Notes under the pieces: model-generated
Seen by the model: only the letters and a program-made list of their open reading frames with translations
What the model was told of the DNA's origin: nothing
Databases searched by the model: none
Position numbers and translations under genes: made by a program
Part shown: piece by piece, positions 36,042-43,878 of the stretch
Position numbering within the stretch: position 1 is the stretch's first letter
Layout: every line of letters begins with the position of its first letter
Source of the DNA: Azospirillum thiophilum
GTDB taxonomy: Bacteria > Pseudomonadota > Alphaproteobacteria > Azospirillales > Azospirillaceae
Length of the DNA stretch: 64,000 nt
Assembly (NCBI RefSeq): GCF_001305595.1
Contig: NZ_CP012401.1
Coordinates: forward strand, 248,001-312,000
Reading direction: 5' to 3'

Positions 36042-36986
36042 ATGCGACTGTACAGACACACCGCCGACCTGCCGGCCGAAGAACGCGGCGCCGTCGTGGC
36101 GCTCGGCAATTTCGACGGCGTGCACCGCGGACATCAGACGGTCATCGGCACCGCCCAGCGCATCGCGGCGGAGCTCGGCGCTCCATCGGCCGTCGTTACC
36201 TTCGAGCCGCATCCGCGCAGCGTCTTCCGGCCCGACGACCCGCCCTTCCGGCTGACTCCCTTCCGCGTCAAGACCCGCCATGTCGAGGCATTGGGCGTTG
36301 ACCAGCTGATCGTCTGCCATTTCGACGAGGGGCTCCGCCACAAGACCGCGCAGGCCTTCGTCGACGAGGTGCTCCTCGCCGGGCTGGGGGTCCGGCACGT
36401 CGTCTGCGGCTATGATTTCCTGTTCGGGCACAAGCGGTCGGGCGACCCGGCCTTCCTGTCGCGGGCCGGACGCGCCCAGGGCTTCGGCGTGACCGAGGTC
36501 GGGCCGGTGTCCGACAGCGAGGGGGGGGTCTATTCCTCGACCCGCGTGCGTGACGCGCTGACCGCCGGCAACCCGCGCGAAGCCGCCCATGTGCTGGGAC
36601 ATCCCTGGGAGATCGAGGGCCGCGTCGTCCATGGCGACCGGCGCGGCCGGACCATCGGCTTTCCCACCGCCAACATCGAACTGGGCGACTATCTGCGCCC
36701 GGCCTTCGGCGTCTATGCGGTGCGGGCCGGGGTCGACCGCGGCGACCGGACCGTCTGGCTGCCGGGCGTCGCCAATCTCGGCGCCCGGCCGACCGTCGAC
36801 GGCACGGTGGCGCGGCTGGAGGCCCACCTGTTCGACGTCGACCTCGACCTCTACGACCTGCATCTGCGGGTGCAGATGATCGATTTCCTGCGGCCCGAGA
36901 TGAAGTTCCCAAGCTTCGACGCGCTGAAGGACCAGATCGTCCAGGACGCCGCCGCCGCCCGCGCGGTGCTGGCCGATGCCGGCTGA
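36042..36986 (+). CDS. ribF: RibF bifunctional riboflavin kinase/FAD synthetase
   Basis: Makes FMN from riboflavin and then FAD. The 314-aa protein has the N-terminal nucleotidyltransferase domain (VALGNFDGVHRGHQTVI, CGYDFLFGHKRSGD) and a C-terminal kinase domain from about residue 185 (GDRRGRTIGFPTANI). In this window it supplies cofactor to the flavin-rich Fix proteins among many others. ATG 36042; no riboswitch-like FMN element was noticed in the 118-bp upstream gap. Confidence 0.97.
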   Translation: MRLYRHTADLPAEERGAVVALGNFDGVHRGHQTVIGTAQRIAAELGAPSAVVTFEPHPRSVFRPDDPPFRLTPFRVKTRHVEALGVDQLIVCHFDEGLRHKTAQAFVDEVLLAGLGVRHVVCGYDFLFGHKRSGDPAFLSRAGRAQGFGVTEVGPVSDSEGGVYSSTRVRDALTAGNPREAAHVLGHPWEIEGRVVHGDRRGRTIGFPTANIELGDYLRPAFGVYAVRAGVDRGDRTVWLPGVANLGARPTVDGTVARLEAHLFDVDLDLYDLHLRVQMIDFLRPEMKFPSFDALKDQIVQDAAAARAVLADAG

Positions 36987-37014
36987 CAGGCCGGCTGAAG
37001 GGAGTTCGCAGGGA

Positions 37015-37191
37015 ATGGAACGGGTTCTGATGCTGCTGTTCATACTGAACCAGGGCGGCCCCACCACGCTGGAGTTCGCCAGCCTGGAACAATGCAAGGC
37101 GGCCGAGCCGGTCATCATCCAGAATTATCGCGAGATGACCGGCAACACCGTCCTGTCCCGCTGCATCCGCATGGTGCTGCCGGCAAAGTGA
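37015..37191 (+). CDS. Small 58-aa protein with hydrophobic N terminus
   Basis: Family not recognised. The N terminus (MERVLMLLFILNQGG) is hydrophobic; two cysteines C27 and C50 could form a disulfide if exported. GAAGGGAG lies upstream of the ATG at 37015, and the gene follows ribF by 28 bp, probably in one transcript. Short length keeps the call moderate. Confidence 0.6.
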   Translation: MERVLMLLFILNQGGPTTLEFASLEQCKAAEPVIIQNYREMTGNTVLSRCIRMVLPAK

Positions 37192-37282
37192 GGCGGCAGG
37201 GCTGCCCGCCGCGTTCGACGCTGGCGGCGGTTGTTTCATCTGATACAGTGCGCCCCCGTCTCCGCTTGCACTGCAGCAGCCC

Positions 37283-38485
37283 ATGCCACGCCCCGATTCC
37301 CTGACGATCCGCGTCCTGCTGACCGCGCTGGTCGCTTTCGGCCCGCTGTCCACCGACCTCTACCTGCCGTCGCTGCCGACCCTGGTCCGGGTGTTCGGGA
37401 CCGATGTCGCCACGGTGCAGTTGACCCTGTCGATCTTCCTGGTCGGCTTCGCGGTGTCGCAGCTGGTCTACGGCCCGATGTCCGATCGTTTCGGCCGGCG
37501 CCCGACCTTGCTGGTCGGGGTGGCGATCTATCTGGTCGCCAGCGCCGTCTGCGCCGTCACCACCAGCATCGACGCGCTGATCGCCGCCCGCTTCTTCCAG
37601 GCTCTCGGCGCCTGCTGCGGGCCGGTGGTGGCACGCGCGGTGGTGCGCGACGTCTTCGGGCGCGAGCGGTCGGCGACGGTGCTGGCCTACATGTCGATGG
37701 CGATGGCGCTGGCCCCGGCGGTCGGGCCGATGCTGGGCGGCGTCCTGACGGAATGGTTCGGCTGGCGCGCCAACTTCATGCTGCTGACGGTCTTCGCCTG
37801 CCTGATCCTGGCGGCGGTATGGTCGCTGCTGGGCGAGACCAACAGCCACCGCGACGAGGAGGCCCTGCGGCCCGGGCGGCTGGCCGCCAATTACCTGATG
37901 CTGCTGCGCAACCGCGGCTTCGTCGGTTATGTGCTGGTGGTCGCCTTCTCCTACAGCGGCATCTTCTCCTTCATCTCCGGCTCCTCCTTCGTCCTGATCG
38001 AGCGGCTGCATCTGACGCCGGCGCAATATGGCGCCAGCTTCGGCGCGGTGGTGCTGGGCTACATGCTGGGCACCTTCCTGGCCGGGCGGCTGACTCCGAA
38101 GCTGGGAGGCGCGCGGATGATCCGGATCGGCACGCTGCTGTCGCTCGGCGGCGGGGCGCTGGGCGGCGGTCTGGCCCTGGCCGGGGTGCTGCATCTGGCC
38201 GCCATCGTGGTGCCGGTCTTCCTGTTCATCCTCGGCAGCGGGCTGACCCTGCCCAACGCCACGGCCAATGCGGTCGGTCCCTACCCCACCATGGCCGGGC
38301 TCGCCTCCTCCCTGCTGGGATTCGCTCAGATGACCATCGCCGCGGCCATCGGCATTGTCGTCGGACATCTGAGCGACGGCAGCGCGCTGGCGATGATGGG
38401 GGCCATCGGGCTGGTGGCGCTGGGTGCACTGCTGGCGCACCGGCTGCTGGTCATTCCCGCGGGGCGGGACGCGCGATCCGCCTGA
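37283..38485 (+). CDS. Bcr/CflA-family MFS multidrug exporter
   Basis: Twelve-helix proton antiporter of the Bcr/CflA type, 400 aa. The first loop has the MFS motif A (YGPMSDRFGRRPTLL), helix 1 the family LSTDLYLPSLPTL, and helix 5 the drug:H+ antiporter motif C-like LAPAVGPMLGGVL. Substrates may include bicyclomycin or other drugs, or cysteine-type metabolites. The 3' end overlaps the converging mgtC-like gene by 35 bp. Confidence 0.92.
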   Translation: MPRPDSLTIRVLLTALVAFGPLSTDLYLPSLPTLVRVFGTDVATVQLTLSIFLVGFAVSQLVYGPMSDRFGRRPTLLVGVAIYLVASAVCAVTTSIDALIAARFFQALGACCGPVVARAVVRDVFGRERSATVLAYMSMAMALAPAVGPMLGGVLTEWFGWRANFMLLTVFACLILAAVWSLLGETNSHRDEEALRPGRLAANYLMLLRNRGFVGYVLVVAFSYSGIFSFISGSSFVLIERLHLTPAQYGASFGAVVLGYMLGTFLAGRLTPKLGGARMIRIGTLLSLGGGALGGGLALAGVLHLAAIVVPVFLFILGSGLTLPNATANAVGPYPTMAGLASSLLGFAQMTIAAAIGIVVGHLSDGSALAMMGAIGLVALGALLAHRLLVIPAGRDARSA

Positions 38486-39044
38486 CCCGGCCGGACCGCG
38501 CCGCGCGTCGGCGTTCCCGCGCCTTGCGGTCGTCGTCATGATCGTCTTCGGGACCGTCTTCGGAGTCGCGGCCCGAGTCGCCGTCCTTCCCGATCTGCGG
38601 AAAGCGGTCCATCAGGAAGGAGAAGACGATGGTCACCATCAGGCACAGCCCCAGCGTCATCCCCGCCAGCATGAAATAACCGGCGCCGCAGGCGATGCCC
38701 AGCGCCCCGGCCACCCAGATGACCGCGGCGGTCGTCGCCCCGCGCACGCTGTCGCCCGATCGGAACATCACCCCGGCGCTGATGAATCCGACGGCCTGCG
38801 CCACCCCCTGGATGACGCGCACCGGATCGCCCGGCCGCTCGTCACCGGTGGCGTGCAGATCGGCATAGATCTCGAACGCAACCAGTGTAGTCAGGGCGCA
38901 GCTGATCGAAATCAGCGTATGGGTGCGCAGGCCCGCCGCCTTGCCGCGCATCTCGCGGTCGAGCCCGAGCAGCGCGCCGCAGAGCGCGGCCGCCAGCAGG
39001 CGCAACCCCATCTCCTCGACCGTCAGAACCATCGTCAAGCCCAT
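38451..39044 (-). CDS. MgtC/SapB-family membrane protein
   Basis: Inner-membrane protein of 197 aa with about four to five membrane helices. The MgtC blocks LLAAALCGALLGLDREMRGK and VGFISAGVMFRSGDSVRGAT followed by TAAVIWVAGALGIACG are clear. Family members help in Mg2+ limitation or modulate the F-ATPase. The C-terminal 50 residues are a strongly charged tail (many D, E, then R). Start ATG 39044; ATG 39032 is possible. Confidence 0.9.
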   Translation of the reverse strand: MGLTMVLTVEEMGLRLLAAALCGALLGLDREMRGKAAGLRTHTLISISCALTTLVAFEIYADLHATGDERPGDPVRVIQGVAQAVGFISAGVMFRSGDSVRGATTAAVIWVAGALGIACGAGYFMLAGMTLGLCLMVTIVFSFLMDRFPQIGKDGDSGRDSEDGPEDDHDDDRKARERRRAARSGRVRRIARPAPRE

Positions 39045-39119
39045 GAAATCGCTCCGGTTTTTTGCGTCCTTCCCGAACCTGCCACTTTTTTGGGACCTGC
39101 GGCATTTTTCACTTTCCAA

Positions 39120-39481
39120 TCGATCACGTTGGATCTATGTAACGCGAACTCGCAAGCGCACGTGCCGCTGGCCCGCCCCTCGGCGTCTCCGAGATGTGGT
39201 TATGCAACGACGTAACGCGTGATCCCCGACCGTCCCTTAAACAAGGCGGCGACTTGGAGGTTACGATGGTTGATGTTGTTGTGGGTGGGCGCGTGCTCAC
39301 CCGTCTCCGAACTCCCTCGCTCCTGGGCCATACGGACAGAACAGGTTTCTGTGCGGGGCAATCCAGTATTGGCGGCCTGAGCGCCTGATCGGCTTTTGCT
39401 TTGCCGATCGGCCCGCCCGGCCGCTCCGTCCCCCCGACATCACCCGTTCCGTTCCATCATCTTGCGTCCCAGGAGACTGAG
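39120..39481 (+). promoter_or_regulatory. Long decarboxylase leader, candidate speF-type regulatory RNA
   Basis: The 437-bp gap 39045-39481 ahead of the decarboxylase carries a structured leader. Hairpins seen: GGGTGGGC with GCTCACCC (about 39283-39302), ACAGAA with TTCTGT (about 39338-39355), and GATCGGC with GCCGATC (39387-39409, loop TTTTGCTTT). The last one begins on the stop codon of the short ORF 39266-39388. Alphaproteobacterial ornithine decarboxylase genes are known to be preceded by the speF RNA motif, and position and structure fit; the exact consensus was not checked. Expected outcome is polyamine- or ornithine-dependent control. The part 39045-39119 holds only T-rich sequence. 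Confidence 0.5.
39266..39388 (+). CDS. Putative 40-aa leader peptide upstream of the decarboxylase
   Basis: A 40-codon ORF with an excellent ribosome-binding site (TTGGAGG, 5 nt before ATG 39266), beginning MVDVVVGGRVLTRLRTPSL. It ends 93 bp before the decarboxylase start, and its stop overlaps a 7-bp hairpin. In E. coli a leader peptide controls speF by ribosome arrest on ornithine; this ORF could work in a similar way. It shows no similarity that I recognise to that peptide. Confidence 0.5.
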   Translation: MVDVVVGGRVLTRLRTPSLLGHTDRTGFCAGQSSIGGLSA

Positions 39482-40618
39482 ATGACCCAGAAGATTGCGC
39501 GCTTTTTCGAAGAGCAGCGCCCGCAGACCCCTTGCCTCGTCGTCGATCTCGACGTGGTCGAGCAGAACTACAACGATCTGCATGACGCCCTGCCCGACGC
39601 CCGCATCTTCTATGCGGTGAAGGCGAATCCGGCCGCCGAGATCCTGTCGCTGCTGGCCCGTCTCGGCTCCGCCTTCGACTGCGCCTCGGTCCCGGAAATC
39701 CAGATGGCGCTGGCCGCCGGCGCCACCCCGGACCGCATCTCCTTCGGCAACACCATCAAGAAGGAAGGCGACATCCGCCGCGCCTTCGAGCTGGGCGTGC
39801 GCCTGTTCGCCTTCGACAGCGAGCCGGAACTGGAAAAGATCGAGCGCGCCGCCCCCGGCGCCCGCGTCTTCTGCCGCATCCTGACCTCGGGCGAGGGCGC
39901 CGAGTGGCCGCTGTCGCGCAAGTTCGGCTGCGACCTGCCGATGGCGCGCGAGCTGCTGCTGAAGGCCCGCGACATGGACGTGCAGCCCTATGGCGTGTCG
40001 TTCCATGTCGGCTCGCAGCAGAAGGACCTGATGCAATGGGACCACGCCATCTTCCAGGTGGCGCAGCTGTTCCGCGAGCTCGAGGTGCTGGGCGTCGATC
40101 TGGGCATGATCAACCTGGGCGGCGGCTTCCCCACCCGCTACCGCACCGACGTGCCGGAATCCACCGCCTACGGCCAGGCGATCTTCGACTCGCTGCGCAC
40201 CCATTTCGGCAACCATCTGCCGGAGACGATCGTCGAGCCCGGCCGCGGCATGGTCGGCAGCGCCGGCATCATCGAGAGCGAAGTGGTTCTGGTGTCGCGC
40301 AAGTCGGCCGAGGATCCCAAGCGCTGGGTCTATCTCGACATCGGCAAGTTCAGCGGTCTGGCCGAGACGATGGACGAGGCGATCCAGTACCCGATCGAGG
40401 TGCTGGGCGATGACCAGGAGAGCGACCGCGAGGCGGTGATCCTGGCCGGCCCGACCTGCGACAGCGCCGACGTGATGTATGAGCGCGCCGACTACAAGAT
40501 GCCGATGGGGCTGAAGGCCGGCGACCGCGTGCGCATCCACGCCACCGGGGCCTACACCACGACCTACTCGGCGGTCTGCTTCAACGGCTTCGAGCCGCTC
40601 AAGCACTACTGCATCTGA
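39482..40618 (+). CDS. Ornithine/lysine/arginine decarboxylase, fold III
   Basis: PLP decarboxylase of the eukaryote-like alanine-racemase fold, 378 aa, that makes putrescine or cadaverine. PLP lysine K47 in FYAVKANP; the glycine loop NLGGGFPTRY; phosphate-binding EPGRGMVG; and the active-site cysteine in GPTCDSADV. No extra N- or C-terminal domains, so it is the short alphaproteobacterial type, often ornithine/lysine bifunctional. ATG 39482 follows CCAGGAGACTGAG. A structured leader precedes it and a terminator follows. Confidence 0.93.
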   Translation: MTQKIARFFEEQRPQTPCLVVDLDVVEQNYNDLHDALPDARIFYAVKANPAAEILSLLARLGSAFDCASVPEIQMALAAGATPDRISFGNTIKKEGDIRRAFELGVRLFAFDSEPELEKIERAAPGARVFCRILTSGEGAEWPLSRKFGCDLPMARELLLKARDMDVQPYGVSFHVGSQQKDLMQWDHAIFQVAQLFRELEVLGVDLGMINLGGGFPTRYRTDVPESTAYGQAIFDSLRTHFGNHLPETIVEPGRGMVGSAGIIESEVVLVSRKSAEDPKRWVYLDIGKFSGLAETMDEAIQYPIEVLGDDQESDREAVILAGPTCDSADVMYERADYKMPMGLKAGDRVRIHATGAYTTTYSAVCFNGFEPLKHYCI

Positions 40619-40704
40619 CCGTCGGCCGGCGGAGCGCGGTCCCGGCCCGCTCCGCCGATCACCAGGGCGTAGTCCCCGGGCCGATCATCGGAATTGCCAC
40701 CTAC

Positions 40705-40745
40705 AGCCCGCCCGCCGTCCATCCCGGCCGACGGGCTTTTCTTTT
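40705..40745 (+). terminator. Terminator after the decarboxylase gene
   Basis: GCCCG (40706-40710) pairs with CGGGC (40732-40736), extended by GC-rich inner pairs, and is followed by TTTTCTTTT. It lies 87 bp after the stop codon. Confidence 0.7.
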
Positions 40746-40802
40746 GGGGGCGGCGCTTTTCTGTGCAGCCTGTTTTTTAGGCGCCAGGACGGTGCGGACA
40801 AT

Positions 40803-40840
40803 AAAAAAGGCCGCTTCCGATCAACGGAAGCGGCCTTTTT
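40803..40840. terminator. Bidirectional terminator
   Basis: AAAAAAGGCCGCTTCCG and CGGAAGCGGCCTTTTT flank a five-base loop: a perfect hairpin with A tract on one side and T tract on the other. It serves both the decarboxylase unit and the converging DUF1127 gene. Confidence 0.9.
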
Positions 40841-40871
40841 CCTGTGCGTTCGCCGGCCGGCGTACAGGCGC

Positions 40872-41084
40872 TCATTCGCGCCAGAACGGCTTCGACATCT
40901 CGCGCTCGGCGTCCAGGCGGTTGAAGCCGATGTCCTGGAGCATGCGGTCGTCCAGATAGCCCAGCTCGCGGCGGGTCACGATGCGCTGGCGCCACAGGCC
41001 CAGCATGTTCGACGCGACTTCGACGATATGGGCGACGGTGGAGGTGGTGCGGCCGGCATCGGCCGAGTGCAGAAGAGTGGCCAT
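40872..41084 (-). CDS. DUF1127 small protein
   Basis: 70-aa protein with the DUF1127 (YjiS-like) core WRQRIVTRRELGYLDDRMLQ near its C-terminal half and DIGFNRLDAEREM after it. In other alphaproteobacteria such Arg-rich small proteins bind RNA and affect phosphate and carbon metabolism; here no more can be said. ATG 41084 with AGGAATCACC upstream. A perfect inverted repeat lies about 95 bp upstream (41178-41204). Confidence 0.88.
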   Translation of the reverse strand: MATLLHSADAGRTTSTVAHIVEVASNMLGLWRQRIVTRRELGYLDDRMLQDIGFNRLDAEREMSKPFWRE

Positions 41085-41177
41085 GATGGTGATTCCTGAG
41101 ATGTCTTGTTTTTGGAGGGGCCGCCGGTCGGCGATCGCTCTCTCCTTGTGTGGAAATATAATTACGCCTCTTCTCGC

Positions 41178-41204
41178 CATGTTGCCACCCCCAGCGGCAA
41201 CATG
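41178..41204. promoter_or_regulatory. 9-bp perfect inverted repeat upstream of the DUF1127 gene
   Basis: CATGTTGCC (41178-41186) and GGCAACATG (41196-41204) are exact inverse copies with nine bases between. It may be an operator for a dimeric regulator, or a 5'-leader hairpin of the DUF1127 mRNA. The gap 41085-41398 holds no gene; apart from this repeat only AT-rich stretches near 41150-41165 and 41350-41365 stand out. Confidence 0.55.
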
Positions 41205-41398
41205 CCCGCTTTGCAGGCAGCGAAGAACTCACCATGCAATGTCACCGATGTGTGGCAAAAGCGTCATTGCGGATACTTACGGTTCGCCAGACGGACAATG
41301 ACGACGTCCCGCCTTGCCACCCTCTGGACAAGTCAACCTGACTTGAGCCATGTATTGTTTTACTTACGAACCAATCACTGGGAGCAGCGGGCACATCC

Positions 41399-42121
41399 AT
41401 GACCGGCACCATCGATCCCGGAAACCCGGGGGTCCAGCAGAGCTTCGATGCCATCGGCTTCGACGGCGACGACACGCTCTGGCACAATGAATCGCTCTTC
41501 TCGATGACGCAGGACCGATTCCGCGCCCTGCTGGCCCACACCGCCGACCCGACCGACCTCGATCGCCGGCTGTTGGAGGCGGAGCGCGCCAACCTTCGCG
41601 TTTACGGCTACGGCATCAAGGGCTTCGTCCTGTCGATGATCGAAACGGCGATCGACGTCACCGACGGCCAGGTTCCGGCCCGCGACCTGCGAAGCCTGAT
41701 CGATTTCGGCAAGGCGATGCTGGAGCATCCGGTGGAGTTGCTGCCCGGCGTGGCGGAGGTGGTGGAGGAACTGGCTGCCTGCCACCGTCTGGTGCTGATC
41801 ACCAAGGGCGACCTGTTCGACCAGGAAAGCAAGATCGCCCGTTCCGGCCTGTCCGAACGCTTCCACGCGGTGGAGATCGTCAGCGAGAAAGATCCGGCGA
41901 CCTACCGGCGGGTGATGGAGCGCCATGGCATCGACCCGGCGCGCTTCCTGATGGTCGGCAACTCGGTGCGCTCCGATATCCTGCCGGTGCTGGCGACCGG
42001 TGCCCACGCCGTCCACATCCCCTATGCCATCACCTGGGCCCATGAGGAAGCCGACGTGCCCGACGAGCATTACCGCCGCATCGACTCGATCCGCGAACTG
42101 CCGCCCCTGCTGGGGACTTGA
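41399..42121 (+). CDS. HAD-superfamily hydrolase
   Basis: Haloacid-dehalogenase-type phosphatase, 240 aa. Motif I is GFDGDDTLWHN with nucleophile D22 and acid D24; motif II is LVLITKGD; motif III is K in SEKDPATYRR; motif IV is MVGNSVRSDILP. The variant D-G-D-D in place of D-x-D-x-T/V still keeps both aspartates. Substrate unknown. Stands alone; the start at 41399 has GGGAGCAGCGGGCACATCC upstream. Confidence 0.88.
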   Translation: MTGTIDPGNPGVQQSFDAIGFDGDDTLWHNESLFSMTQDRFRALLAHTADPTDLDRRLLEAERANLRVYGYGIKGFVLSMIETAIDVTDGQVPARDLRSLIDFGKAMLEHPVELLPGVAEVVEELAACHRLVLITKGDLFDQESKIARSGLSERFHAVEIVSEKDPATYRRVMERHGIDPARFLMVGNSVRSDILPVLATGAHAVHIPYAITWAHEEADVPDEHYRRIDSIRELPPLLGT

Positions 42122-42145
42122 AGAAACTGCAGTGGTCGTCGCCCG

Positions 42146-42505
42146 TCAACCAGATCCGAAAAGCGTCAACTGCTCCGCAGGAGCCTGATTGCGGGCCACG
42201 CGCGCCGACCACCCGTCAGCCATGTCTGCGCGCAGTGCGAGTTTCGCCTCCGGCGCCAGTCGACCCAGCAGGCACCGATACAACAAAAATTGGCTTTCCG
42301 TGGGTGTGACGCCACTAAGATCCGCAGCAACCTCCAGCGGCTCCGCATGGAAAAACAACGATCGCTCCGATTCAGACGCGTCGGAAAGCTCATCCTTCAG
42401 TCGCTGGGCCAAAGCAGGGTCGTCGTGGAAGATTTCCGACAACGTCGCCTCGACCACGGCCCAGAACAACGACCGGTCATCCATCGGTGGCGTATACTGG
42501 CTCAT
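42146..42505 (-). CDS. Hypothetical 119-aa partner of the DUF3990-like gene
   Basis: Unrecognised soluble acidic protein of 119 aa, mostly helical: SLFWAVVEATLSEIFHDDPA, ALAQRLKDELSDASESE, then LYRCLLGRLAPEAKLALRAD. It ends in QLTLFGSG. It starts 14 bp after the DUF3990-like gene in the same direction, so the pair is probably one transcript. Base composition is visibly more AT-rich than the surrounding genes. As the small acidic member of a pair next to an ADP-ribosyltransferase-like protein, an antitoxin or immunity role is my guess only. Confidence 0.65.
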   Translation of the reverse strand: MSQYTPPMDDRSLFWAVVEATLSEIFHDDPALAQRLKDELSDASESERSLFFHAEPLEVAADLSGVTPTESQFLLYRCLLGRLAPEAKLALRADMADGWSARVARNQAPAEQLTLFGSG

Positions 42506-42519
42506 CGCTCATCCATCCT

Positions 42520-43098
42520 TCATAAGAACGGCCTGCCGACACACGCTCTGTCCGGCGATCCTAACACGGACGATCCACGCTCCGTATGGAAACTGATTTG
42601 GGATCTATCGGGCAGAATGGAACGCTGCGGCCATGCGGTAACCGGTCCATAGACCACATCATATGGCTTCTCGCGACCATGCGCCCTGATCCTTCCGGCC
42701 CGGCAATCCTCAACAAAAGGCCAGAAACCGAAGACCTCGCCATCATTCTGAAACACGAGACTGTCCAATTCGGACAGTGCCGTGCGGTCAATTTCGAACC
42801 GGACAACAACCGCGACAAGCGGGTGCAACGTGGACATGCGCGAGGCCCGCAGGCGCCGGGTCTTGATGTTTGCCCACTCCCGTGCCTGCCCGAGGTCCGT
42901 CGTTACGTAAAAGCCGGGACCGAAATCGCAATTGGGGCGACCAACGCCGACATCGACTGAATGAGAGTATCTCGAGCCCTTGCGCATCATCGCTGCCGCC
43001 GCTTCGTCATATGTGCCATGATAGACAACGAGTGGCGGATTAAGCCAAAACATAGAGCGATTCCGGCAAGGACGAGATTGTTCGCGCGGAGATAGCAT
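42520..43098 (-). CDS. DUF3990-like protein (putative ADP-ribosyltransferase fold)
   Basis: 192-aa protein that resembles the DUF3990 family, thought to belong to the ADP-ribosyltransferase superfamily. Motifs: PPLVVYHGTYDEA (the H-G-T that would bind NAD), then DFGPGFYVTTDLGQAREWA, the typical second block. The catalytic acid would lie in the C-terminal part (KPYDVVYGPVTAW region); not certain. ATG 43098 follows GGAAGGATT; ATG 43053 is an alternative. AT-richer than average and paired with the 119-aa gene downstream, it has the look of an acquired toxin-like cassette. Confidence 0.7.
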   Translation of the reverse strand: MLSPREQSRPCRNRSMFWLNPPLVVYHGTYDEAAAAMMRKGSRYSHSVDVGVGRPNCDFGPGFYVTTDLGQAREWANIKTRRLRASRMSTLHPLVAVVVRFEIDRTALSELDSLVFQNDGEVFGFWPFVEDCRAGRIRAHGREKPYDVVYGPVTAWPQRSILPDRSQISFHTERGSSVLGSPDRACVGRPFL

Positions 43099-43170
43099 AA
43101 TCCTTCCACATACACCAATAGGCAATCCGTCTCCCGCCGGCCTATCGGAAATCTCCTTTGGAGTCGACGT

Positions 43171-43512
43171 ATGTCTCTCGCTCTACTGAGCCCTGGCGCG
43201 GCCGAGACCGGCGCACCGGCCGCCGACCGCATCCTGTCGGGAGCGCCGGCCTTCACCACATGGAACGGCTATGAATCGGCGGACGGCAAGCGGTTCGCCG
43301 GTACATGGCGATCGACGCCGGGAGCTTGGCGGATCCTCTACGACGAGTGGGAGTATTGCGAGATCCTGGAGGGCGAAAGCATCGTCGCCCATGACGACGG
43401 CCGCTCCTGGTCCTTGAAGGCCGGCGACCGGTTCGTCATCGAACCGGGTTTCCAGGGCAGCTGGACGGTGGTCGTCACCACGACCAAGCGGTATGTGGTG
43501 GTGCTGCCCTGA
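43171..43512 (+). CDS. Cupin-domain protein (Cupin_3/DUF861-like)
   Basis: Small beta-barrel protein, 113 aa, of the Cupin_3 type related to (S)-ureidoglycine aminohydrolase. The EWEYCEILEGESIVAHDDG strand pair and LKAGDRFVIEPGFQGSWTV are characteristic. It lacks the full His set for metal binding, so catalysis is doubtful. GGAG lies upstream of ATG 43171. Divergent from the DUF3990-like gene. Confidence 0.87.
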   Translation: MSLALLSPGAAETGAPAADRILSGAPAFTTWNGYESADGKRFAGTWRSTPGAWRILYDEWEYCEILEGESIVAHDDGRSWSLKAGDRFVIEPGFQGSWTVVVTTTKRYVVVLP

Positions 43513-43529
43513 CGGATCGCCTCAGCGGA

Positions 43530-43763
43530 TCAGCCGGCAATCTCGACTGAGTTCTGGGCGGCGCTGTGGCTGTGGATGGTGACCGCCTTGCGGCCGATCT
43601 CGACCGCCAGCACGCCCAGCACCAGGACAGAGGCGACCAGCATCACGCGCGCGATGTCCCGGGTCCAGGCGCGCTTGCGTGCATTGGCGCGGCGATGTGC
43701 AAGCATCACCGCACGGTTGGCGCGGCCGGTCAGTCGACGTCCCATCCAAGAGGTGGCGGCCAT
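43530..43763 (-). CDS. Small single-span membrane protein
   Basis: Unrecognised 77-aa protein: an Arg-rich N-terminal half (about 1-38), one membrane helix (VMLVASVLVLGVLAVEIG), then a short His/Ser tail. ATG 43763 has AAGGGAG seven bases upstream; other in-frame starts at 43781 and a TTG at 43829 are less convincing. The AT-rich stretch upstream (43798-43820) could hold its promoter. Confidence 0.6.
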   Translation of the reverse strand: MAATSWMGRRLTGRANRAVMLAHRRANARKRAWTRDIARVMLVASVLVLGVLAVEIGRKAVTIHSHSAAQNSVEIAG

Positions 43764-43878
43764 GACGCGCTCCCTTGCCATCCATACATTTCTACGCGCT
43801 TTTATATAAAATTTTATCTTGTTCGGCAAGGCTGGAATCCTGCGGCTGGCGGCCGCAGGATCCGGAACGGCAGCTTCC

